NCBI GenBank assembly: GCA_050742535.1
Contig: JBOGIQ010000113.1
Coordinates: forward strand, 1-16,210
Reading direction: 5' to 3'
DNA: 16,210 bases
Source: Gp6-AA40 sp050742535
Lineage (GTDB): Bacteria > Acidobacteriota > Vicinamibacteria > Vicinamibacterales > UBA2999
Position 1 is the first letter of the stretch. Each line of letters begins with the position of its first letter. A program made the position numbers and the translations under genes. This document shows positions 7,018-12,078 of this stretch, in pieces. Below the pieces are notes generated by a model. The model was given only the letters and a program-made list of their open reading frames with translations. It was not told the DNA's origin and did not search any database.

Positions 7018-7054
7018 CAACTGAGAACTGAGAACTGAGAACTGAGAACTGACC
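7013..7054 (+). repeat. Heptanucleotide tandem repeat ACTGAGA between two genes
   Basis: Six 7-nt units: ACTGACA, four perfect ACTGAGA (7020-7047), then ACTGACC. The first unit contains the stop codon of the membrane protein gene. The last ends one base before the ATG of the hydrolase (7056). The array therefore fills the whole space where a ribosome site should be; each unit offers only a GAGA purine run. Confidence 0.95.
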
Positions 7055-7055
7055 T

Positions 7056-7991
7056 ATGACTCGACCATATTTCCTGACTGCGACAGCACTGTTCTTCCTT
7101 GCGGTCTCGATCACGACCAGCGCCCAGCGCGGAGGCGGCGCCCCCGCGGCACCGCCCCTGGTGCGTGAAAACGCCACTGAGAAGATCTCTGAACACGTGT
7201 ATGTCATTCCGGACAACAACGTCGGGATGGTTCCGAACGTCGGCATCATCGTCGGCTCACGCGGAACGTTCGTCGTGGATACCGGCCTTGGCAACCGCAA
7301 CGGACAGACGGTGACCAGAGAAGTCCAGAAGGTCAGCAAGACGCCCGAGCTGTATCTCGGAACGACCCACTTTCACCCCGAGCACGATCTGGGCGCCAAC
7401 GGATTCCCTCCGCATACAAAAATGATCCGCTCGCAGGATCAGCAGAAGGAGATTGCGGAGCAGGGACTGGCGACCGCCGAACGGTTCCGCGGGTTCAGCC
7501 CGGCCAACGCCGAACTTCTGCAGGGCGCCGAGTTCCGCAAGGCCGACGTCTCGTTCGATCGGGAACACACCGTCGACCTCGGCGGCGTTCACGTACGCGT
7601 GCTGGCGATGGGCTACAACCACACGCGGGGCGACACCGCCTTTTTTGTCGAGCCCGACGGGGTGCTCTTTTCCGGAGACGTCGTGATGACCGCGCTCCCT
7701 AATGTGGGCAACGCGACCGTTCGGCAATGGCTCACGAGCATGAACATTTTCGAAAAGCTGCAGCCGAAGCGAATCGTGCCGAGCCATGGCCCGATGGGCG
7801 ACACCGGGCTCATCGCCACTTACAAGACGCTGCTGACGACCGTGTCGGCGCGTGCCGGTGAGTTAAAGAAGCAGGGCCGATCGCTGGAAGAGGCGACAGC
7901 TGCGATAACCGCGGAGTTGCAGGCGAAATACCCCAACGGCGGAGCGCGGCTGACCAACACGATTCGCGCGGCGTACAACGAAGCGCCGTAG
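7056..7991 (+). CDS. Exported metallo-beta-lactamase-fold hydrolase
   Basis: 311 residues with a signal peptide (about 1-23, ending T-T-S-A-Q), so it acts outside the cytoplasm. MBL-fold landmarks: V-D-T-G at 74-77, the metal motif H105-F-H107-P-E109-H110-D111, H189 (N-H-T-R-G-D-T), D208 (F-S-G-D) and H244 (P-S-H-G-P). Together these give two metal sites, except that the usual HxHxDH aspartate is glutamate. The gene is followed by dual-hairpin copy B, 11 nt after its stop. It is probably co-transcribed with the membrane protein upstream, from which it is separated only by the heptamer array; no separate promoter or strong ribosome site is visible. The substrate is unknown; beta-lactams, lactones and quinoprotein-associated roles all occur in this superfamily. 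Confidence 0.93.
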   Translation: MTRPYFLTATALFFLAVSITTSAQRGGGAPAAPPLVRENATEKISEHVYVIPDNNVGMVPNVGIIVGSRGTFVVDTGLGNRNGQTVTREVQKVSKTPELYLGTTHFHPEHDLGANGFPPHTKMIRSQDQQKEIAEQGLATAERFRGFSPANAELLQGAEFRKADVSFDREHTVDLGGVHVRVLAMGYNHTRGDTAFFVEPDGVLFSGDVVMTALPNVGNATVRQWLTSMNIFEKLQPKRIVPSHGPMGDTGLIATYKTLLTTVSARAGELKKQGRSLEEATAAITAELQAKYPNGGARLTNTIRAAYNEAP

Positions 7992-8002
7992 CGCGTATTC
8001 CG

Positions 8003-8060
8003 CTTCCGTGGCGCGAACCCTGCTGGGTTCGCGAGGCGAGCCTGCAAGGCTCGCCCCACA
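8003..8060 (+). repeat. Dual-hairpin repeat, copy B
   Basis: CGCGAACCC (8012-8020) pairs with GGGTTCGCG (8025-8033) around TGCT. GGCGAGCCT-GCA-AGGCTCGCC follows at 8035-8055. The flanks CTTCCGTGGCG and CCCCACA match copy A read on the other strand. It begins 11 nt after the stop of the hydrolase gene. With copy A it forms an inverted pair about 3.1 kb apart. Confidence 0.9.
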
Positions 8061-8148
8061 TCAGCTGATCGGTTCCGGCCGCTCAGCTGACCCGTTCCCA
8101 AAATCCGGCATTAATCCTGAAGGTAAAAGCCACAGGAGGGTTTTCCCC

Positions 8149-9333
8149 ATGTGGCGTGTAGTTACAAGCACGATTGCAGCGCTCACGCTCTTTTCGACGG
8201 TAGCTGCGGCTCAGCAGCCGTGCACGACGGATGCAAATCGCGTCGTCGCTGAGGTCTACCGTCACACGCTGGAGCGAGGCGCTGACCCAGGCGCACAGAC
8301 GTGGGTGCGCCAATTAGCCAACGGACAGCTCAACGTCAAGGAAGTTGTTCGCCGAGTGGCCAAATCTCAGGAGTACATGCAGCGCTTCGGGCAGACCGAG
8401 GCAGGCGAGGGGCAGCCGTTTGAACGTGCGGTCGCTCGGCTGTATCGACACGTTCTGGCTCGTCAGCCTGACCAGGGTGGTCTGAATAACTGGACCCGCG
8501 TGGCGCAGCAGCGCGGTCTCGCGGGCGTGGTCGACGCGTTCGTCGACTCCACCGAGTACAACAACAACTTCGGCGAATGGGGCGTGCCGGGCTCCGGCGG
8601 CCTGAGGTACTGCGCGAATGGTTCCCCAGCCCCAGCCCCGCAGTCGTCGAACGTTGCACCTCGCTTCCGCGGCCTCGATGACAACGGCGACGGCGTCATC
8701 AGCCGCGCCGAATGGAACGGGAACAACGTCTCGTTCAACAACCAGGACTGGAATGGCGACGGCGTCATTTCCGGTCAGGAGCTGCGGACAGAAGGACGCC
8801 GCGCCGGGCGCCGTGCGAACGACTATGACTTCGACGCGCTCGACGTGAACAACAACAACCGCATCGAGCGTCGTGAGTGGCAGGCGCGCCTCGACGAGTT
8901 CAACCGGCTCAACACGAACGGGGACAATTTCCTGACCCGTGACGAGCTCGAGGGCGATGTCGGCGGCACCGTAGGAACCGCGGGACGCGCGCGCACCATC
9001 GCGGTCGGAGGCGATCGGCAGTGGGTTGACACCGGCATTTTCGTCAACGCCGGCGATACCGTGACGATCAACGCCAGGGGTCAGATCCGCGTGGCTCGCG
9101 ATGGCGGCCTGATGACGGCGGCCGGCATCCAGTCGGGCCGGACCGACGGGGCCACGATTCCCAACGCTCCTGTGGGCGGCTTGGTTGCCCGCTTCGGTGA
9201 GACTGCGGCGATCTTCATCGGCGAGAGCCGGACGTTCAGATCTGCTCGCGGCGGCCGGTTGTATCTCGGCGTGAACGACAACTTCTTCGACGACAACACG
9301 GGCCAGTTCAACGTGACGGTCGACGTCAACTAG
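8149..9333 (+). CDS. Exported DUF4214 / EF-hand / PA-IL (LecA)-like multidomain protein
   Basis: 394 residues from ATG 8149, which has AGGAGGG at 8134-8140; frame upstream to GTG 8008 is repeat DNA and is excluded. Signal peptide about 1-22. Residues 28-145 contain two DUF4214/phycobilisome-linker-like helical repeats, each with a Y-R-H motif and a spacer to S-x-E-Y (S73-Q-E-Y and S134-T-E-Y), closing with G-V-P-G. Residues 177-266 hold four EF-hand loops: D177-E188, D200-E211, D232-E243 and a weaker N255-E266. Residues about 281-394 are a LecA-like domain (Q-W-V-D-T-G, G-G-L-V-A-R-F-G, Y-L-G-V-N-D-N-x2-D-D-N-T-G) homologous to the C-terminus of the protein at 4911-5546. Calcium binding is expected from two kinds of site. 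DUF4214 is often found in surface or S-layer-like proteins; the role here is unknown. Confidence 0.87.
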   Translation: MWRVVTSTIAALTLFSTVAAAQQPCTTDANRVVAEVYRHTLERGADPGAQTWVRQLANGQLNVKEVVRRVAKSQEYMQRFGQTEAGEGQPFERAVARLYRHVLARQPDQGGLNNWTRVAQQRGLAGVVDAFVDSTEYNNNFGEWGVPGSGGLRYCANGSPAPAPQSSNVAPRFRGLDDNGDGVISRAEWNGNNVSFNNQDWNGDGVISGQELRTEGRRAGRRANDYDFDALDVNNNNRIERREWQARLDEFNRLNTNGDNFLTRDELEGDVGGTVGTAGRARTIAVGGDRQWVDTGIFVNAGDTVTINARGQIRVARDGGLMTAAGIQSGRTDGATIPNAPVGGLVARFGETAAIFIGESRTFRSARGGRLYLGVNDNFFDDNTGQFNVTVDVN

Positions 9334-9356
9334 CTGGCTCGACGTCGGTCGATGAA

Positions 9357-9389
9357 CGTCGAGGCGGGCCGTATGTGCCCGCCTCGACG
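9357..9389 (+). terminator. Strong hairpin after the DUF4214/EF-hand gene
   Basis: CGTCGAGGCGGGC (9357-9369) pairs perfectly with GCCCGCCTCGACG (9377-9389) around a 7-nt loop, starting 23 nt past the stop codon. There is no T-tract, so the terminator call rests on stem strength and position only. Confidence 0.6.
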
Positions 9390-9401
9390 CATGTACAGAC
9401 C

Positions 9402-9407
9402 TATAAT
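9402..9407 (+). promoter_or_regulatory. TATAAT -10 element just upstream of acylphosphatase
   Basis: A perfect TATAAT ends 13 nt before ATG 9421, with the preceding hairpin separating it from the upstream gene. A start about 7 nt downstream would leave a leader of only a few bases. No clear -35 and no Shine-Dalgarno are visible, consistent with a near-leaderless mRNA. Confidence 0.4.
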
Positions 9408-9420
9408 TGGCTGCTCCTCA

Positions 9421-9693
9421 ATGAAGATTGCGCGACGATTCGTCGTCAGCGGACGCGTGCAGGGTGTGGGCTTCCGCTGGTTCACGCAGGACACCGCACG
9501 CCGGGAGGGTGCGATGGGCTGGGTGCGGAACCTGCCGGACGGGCGCGTCGAGGCGGTGGTCGAAGGCGAATCAGAAGCGGTGACGCGCGTCGAGCGCGCG
9601 ATCCGCTCCGGCCCGCGCGGCGCACGCGTTGAAAAAGTCGACGTCGACGACGAGGAAATCGGCGGCTATCGCAACTTTACGATCGAACGTTAA
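9421..9693 (+). CDS. acyP: Acylphosphatase
   Basis: 90 residues, exactly the family size. Hydrolyses the carboxyl-phosphate bond of acyl phosphates in the cytoplasm. The signature G-R-V-Q-G-V-G-F-R-W-F-T starts at residue 11; R19 is the phosphate-binding arginine and N37 (W-V-R-N-L-P-D-G) the catalytic asparagine. ATG 9421 was chosen because it gives the family N-terminus (MKIARRFVVSGRVQG). An in-frame ATG at 9391 would start inside the preceding hairpin flank, upstream of the TATAAT. The apt gene follows after 15 nt, so the two are likely co-transcribed. Confidence 0.96.
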   Translation: MKIARRFVVSGRVQGVGFRWFTQDTARREGAMGWVRNLPDGRVEAVVEGESEAVTRVERAIRSGPRGARVEKVDVDDEEIGGYRNFTIER

Positions 9694-9708
9694 GAGACCT
9701 GACCATTG

Positions 9709-10221
9709 ATGGACCTCAAACACCGCATTCGCCACGTACCGGATTTTCCGAAAGCCGGCATCCTCTTCTACGACATCACGACGCTGCTTCGTGACGCGGT
9801 CGGCTTCAAGACGACCGTCGACCTCCTGTCTACGCCCTACGAAGGCCAGGGCATCGATGCAGTGGTCGGCATCGAAAGCCGTGGTTTCATCCTCGGCGCC
9901 GCTGTGGCGCAGCGGATTGGCGCCGGTTTCATTCCGATCCGAAAGCCGGGGAAGCTGCCGGCCAAGTCGATCCGCGAAACCTACGACCTCGAGTACGGCA
10001 AGGACGCGCTCGAGATCCATGAGGACGCCATCGGGAAGGGGCAGCGGATCCTGATCGTCGACGACGTGCTGGCCACCGGCGGCACGGCCGCCGCGGCGGT
10101 CCAGCTCGTTCGAAAGCTTGGCGGCGAACTGCACGGCCTCGCGTTTCTGATCGAACTGCTCTTTCTTAGCGGCAAACAAAAGATCGAGAAGGAGAACGTC
10201 TACTCGGTGCTGAAGTATTAA
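9709..10221 (+). CDS. apt: Adenine phosphoribosyltransferase
   Basis: 170 residues, the usual length. Converts adenine and PRPP to AMP in purine salvage, in the cytoplasm. The PRPP-binding motif I-L-I-V-D-D-V-L-A-T-G-G-T lies at 114-126. The family start (H-V-P-D-F-P-K-A-G-I-L-F-Y-D-I-T-T-L) and the E-S-R-G-F segment (56-60) are present. ATG 9709 is preferred to the adjacent TTG 9706. The Shine-Dalgarno is weak (AAGAGA, about 10 nt upstream). It follows acyP by 15 nt, and tRNA-Arg begins 22 nt after its stop. Confidence 0.97.
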   Translation: MDLKHRIRHVPDFPKAGILFYDITTLLRDAVGFKTTVDLLSTPYEGQGIDAVVGIESRGFILGAAVAQRIGAGFIPIRKPGKLPAKSIRETYDLEYGKDALEIHEDAIGKGQRILIVDDVLATGGTAAAAVQLVRKLGGELHGLAFLIELLFLSGKQKIEKENVYSVLKY

Positions 10222-10227
10222 GCGTTC

Positions 10228-10233
10228 TAGAAT
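10228..10233 (+). promoter_or_regulatory. Possible -10 element of tRNA-Arg
   Basis: TAGAAT matches the -10 consensus at 5 of 6 bases and ends 10 nt before the first base of the mature tRNA. No convincing -35 lies 16-18 nt upstream, so the tRNA could instead be read from the apt transcript. Confidence 0.3.
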
Positions 10234-10243
10234 GAAAGAGTCC

Positions 10244-10320
10244 GTCCCCGTAGCTCAGATGGATAGAGCGCGCGCCTCCTAAGCGCGAGGCCGGCAGTTC
10301 AATTCTGCCCGGGGACGCCA
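10244..10320 (+). tRNA. tRNA-Arg (anticodon CCT)
   Basis: 77 nt with all arms. Acceptor GTCCCCG (10244-10250) pairs with CGGGGAC (10310-10316), then discriminator G and an encoded CCA. The D arm is GCTC/GAGC. The anticodon stem CGCGC/GCGCG holds loop CTCCTAA, giving anticodon CCT (reads AGG). The T arm is GGCAG-TTCAATT-CTGCC. The terminal A of CCA is also the first base of an ATG opening a 39-codon frame. Confidence 0.98.
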
Positions 10321-10327
10321 TGAAATC
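10309..10327 (+). repeat. Direct repeat, left copy (tRNA-Arg 3' end), att-like
   Basis: CCGGGGACGCCATGAAATC spans the last 12 nt of the tRNA and 7 nt beyond. It matches 11976-11994 at 18 of 19 positions. tRNA 3' ends are the classic attachment sites of integrative elements; whether this pair is a true attL/attR is unproven. Confidence 0.5.
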
Positions 10328-10439
10328 TCGCGAATCGCAATGGGACGCGAGCTCATTGCGCGGGCGTCCCAAAGGTCAAGCGATGGCGGAGGCGCTCACC
10401 GTCGCCGGCTATCGACCGGCCGAGGCTCGCCGCAGCTGA
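10320..10439 (+). CDS. Small 39-residue ORF abutting tRNA-Arg; possible remnant
   Basis: Opens at ATG 10320, whose A is the last base of the tRNA, and ends at TGA 10437-10439. The protein begins M-K-S-R-E-S-Q-W-D and contains L-R-G-R-P-K-G-Q-A-M-A-E-A-L-T-V-A-G-Y-R-P-A-E-A-R-R-S. The A-E-A-L-x3-G-Y-R-P-A-x-A-R pattern recalls helix-turn-helix starts of phage small-terminase or DNA-binding proteins, but it is far too short to assign. No ribosome site is present. It may be the truncated end of an element integrated at the tRNA, or chance. Confidence 0.3.
   Translation: MKSRESQWDASSLRGRPKGQAMAEALTVAGYRPAEARRS
10341..10371 (+). terminator. Hairpin downstream of tRNA-Arg
   Basis: TGGGACGC (10341-10348) pairs with GCGTCCCA (10364-10371), an 8-bp stem with a 15-nt loop, 20 nt after the tRNA. 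No T-tract follows. It may end the tRNA transcript; it also overlaps the 39-codon frame. Confidence 0.35.
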
Positions 10440-10498
10440 TGCCTTCCGTCTCAGAAGAGAGTCCTTAGGCACGGGTAACTAACCACCAGAGGGCTTTG

Positions 10499-10504
10499 TA
10501 TACT
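10499..10504 (+). promoter_or_regulatory. Candidate -10 element of the TIGR03435 gene
   Basis: TATACT (5 of 6 to consensus) lies 31 nt upstream of ATG 10536, followed by AAGGAGG at 10517-10523. No strong -35. The same hexamer precedes the gene at 12079. Confidence 0.35.
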
Positions 10505-10535
10505 TGCGCCGAAAGCAAGGAGGTTCACGAAGCCC

Positions 10536-11468
10536 ATGCGCGCACCGGATGCTCTTGGCTGTCTGACCGGTCTGTTTCTCTTCGCATCCATCGGCCTTCA
10601 CGGCCAGGCTCCGGCGCAGCTCGAATTCGAGGTCGCGTCCGTCCGCCCGTCAGCCCCCTTACCGCCTCGCGGTCGGGGCGGGCTGGCCACGATCACCCCG
10701 GAGCGACTGACCTATCAATGGGCCACATTTGAGCGGCTGCTGATGGATGCCTATGACGTCCAGCGCGACCAGATCAAAGGACCGGCCTGGGTGACCGCAA
10801 GGGCCGTTGACGGTGCTCCGCTCTTCGACATTTCGGCCAAGGTTCCGCCGGGCGCAACGAAGGAGCAGGTGGCGACCATGCTGCAGAACCTGCTGAAGGT
10901 TCGCTTCAAGCTGGCCGTGCACCATGAGCGCGCCGAGGAGTCCAGCTTCGCGCTGGTGGTGGCGAAGGGAGGGCCGAGGCTCAAGGCGAGCGCCGGGCCT
11001 CCGCGGGAGTCCGAACGGAACCCTACCGAAAAGGGGCCGGTCAATCTCCAGATGCAGAAGGACGGCTTTCCCGAGCTGTTTCCTGGGAAAAACATGGGCG
11101 GGACGTTCACGAACGGGACGGCGCGCATCCGTTTCCGCGACTATCCGCTGTCCGATCTCGTCGAGCAGTTTTCATTTGCGCTTGCCACACGCTTGATCGA
11201 CAAGACAGGTCTGACCGGAAGGTACGACTTCACGCTGGAGTTCACACCGCCGGAGACCGGAACGAACGTGGGGATGCTGGCGACGCTGCCGCTGAATCCC
11301 GGGCAGGTGGCTCCGCTGAAGGGTGGACCGAACCCCGGGCAGCTGGACTCCTTGTCTACGGTTTCGTCGGCGATGGAGCGGCAGCTCGGGCTGAAGCTGG
11401 AAGCCACCAGGATCGCGATCGACACTCTGGTGATCGATTCTGTCGAGAGGACGCCGACCGACAACTGA
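10536..11468 (+). CDS. TIGR03435 family soil-associated exported protein
   Basis: 310 residues. The N-terminal signal-like segment (about 8-24) is followed directly by the family hallmark F-E-V-A-S-V-R-P-S (31-39). Other landmarks are the D-I-S-A-K-V-P segment (98-104), the M-L-Q-N-L-L-K-V-R-F-K-L-A-V-H region (115-129), D-K-T-G-L-T-G-R-Y-D-F (222-232) and the C-terminal L-V-I-D-S-V-E-R. The family is greatly expanded in Acidobacteria genomes and its function is unknown; members are often next to peptidase or signalling genes, but none is here. ATG 10536 has a perfect AAGGAGG at a longish 12-nt spacing. The gene sits alone between tRNA-Arg and an imperfect copy of the tRNA end at 11976, so it could be cargo of an inserted segment. 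Confidence 0.93.
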   Translation: MRAPDALGCLTGLFLFASIGLHGQAPAQLEFEVASVRPSAPLPPRGRGGLATITPERLTYQWATFERLLMDAYDVQRDQIKGPAWVTARAVDGAPLFDISAKVPPGATKEQVATMLQNLLKVRFKLAVHHERAEESSFALVVAKGGPRLKASAGPPRESERNPTEKGPVNLQMQKDGFPELFPGKNMGGTFTNGTARIRFRDYPLSDLVEQFSFALATRLIDKTGLTGRYDFTLEFTPPETGTNVGMLATLPLNPGQVAPLKGGPNPGQLDSLSTVSSAMERQLGLKLEATRIAIDTLVIDSVERTPTDN

Positions 11469-11828
11469 GCGTTGCTAGCCGGCTCGAATTGAATGCGCAC
11501 GGCGCGCGACATCCGAGCTGCGCCCGAGCGGTCCGGGTCATCGACCGTGGCTACGCCGGAAAGTGCGGCGAGCAAGCGCTGTATCTCCGGTCGACCCATC
11601 GCTTCACGTAGGCCCGACTGACGCGCTGTTAAGTGTCGCGATCCCCGGCGCGCAATAGCGCCTGGCTCGTGGTCTCTCTGAGGTGTTGCACGTCCGACTG
11701 GCCTCTTATTCAAGGGAGAACTCGCCAGTGACGGTGACGGCGGTGCGCGAAGGCGAAGGAAAGCTCCGGTGATACGATCGACGCCGGAACATTCAGCCCG
11801 CCGTGCGCTGTCACGGTGACTGGATCGC

Positions 11829-11860
11829 GGGCCGGTCACGTTTGCGAGCGTGACTGGCCC
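11829..11860 (+). terminator. 12-bp hairpin in the intergenic region
   Basis: GGGCCGGTCACG (11829-11840) pairs with CGTGACTGGCCC (11849-11860) with one G-U pair and an 8-nt loop, followed by AGCTATTTTC. It is terminator-like on the plus strand but lies 360 nt after the nearest upstream stop. Confidence 0.4.
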
Positions 11861-11975
11861 AGCTATTTTCTCCGCCGCGTCGGCGGCGGATCAACTTCAA
11901 ACGGACGGGCTACGCGGCGACGACGCCGGCGATCGGAAGCACGGTGATAACCCCGGCGTTTGGAGCAATGTCCCT

Positions 11976-11994
11976 CCGGGGACGCCACGAAATC
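11976..11994 (+). repeat. Direct repeat, right copy (imperfect tRNA-Arg 3' end), att-like
   Basis: CCGGGGACGCCACGAAATC matches 10309-10327 at 18 of 19 positions (T to C at one site), in the same orientation and 1,667 nt away. No tRNA body precedes this copy. It could be an attR scar left by an integrated segment carrying the TIGR03435 gene. Confidence 0.5.
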
Positions 11995-12065
11995 CGCGCG
12001 GTTGTGGCTTCCGACAATCCCTTCGAGAATCCCACCGCCCCGACTGCGCCGACGCGGCGCGCCGC

Positions 12066-12071
12066 TATACT
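12066..12071 (+). promoter_or_regulatory. TATACT -10 element placing the transcript start at a GTG codon
   Basis: TATACT ends 7 nt before GTG 12079, the spacing from a -10 box to its transcription start. With no Shine-Dalgarno before the GTG, this suggests a leaderless mRNA. The -35 region is weak (GACTGC at about 12042). Confidence 0.45.
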
Positions 12072-12078
12072 TCACGCC

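Larger units (their letters stand above)
11469..12078. other. 610-nt intergenic region: hairpin, tRNA-end copy, promoter; no gene recognised
   Basis: The first 360 nt after the TIGR03435 gene carry no family I recognise. A minus-strand open frame (11141-11839) crosses it but runs on into the TIGR03435 gene and is not called. A 12-bp hairpin lies at 11829-11860, a short CCGCCG-CGT-CGGCGG stem after it, the imperfect tRNA-Arg 3' copy at 11976-11994, and a TATACT box at 12066-12071. Confidence 0.5.

Noticed and set aside
7013..7054. CRISPR-like array
   Set aside because: The 7-nt units are directly tandem with no spacers; it is a microsatellite-type repeat.
4832..8060. Inverted pair of dual-hairpin repeats as the ends of a 3.1-kb transposon
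   Set aside because: No transposase, no target duplication, and each copy is better explained by its fixed position after a stop codon. A third partial copy lies elsewhere.
8008..8148. Upstream GTG start for the DUF4214/EF-hand protein
   Set aside because: The extension is translated from dual-hairpin copy B. ATG 8149 has AGGAGGG and a signal peptide.
11944..12078. Upstream ATG start for the methyltransferase-like gene
   Set aside because: The added 45 residues cross the tRNA-end copy and the promoter box and hide the signal-like N-terminus; they show no family character.
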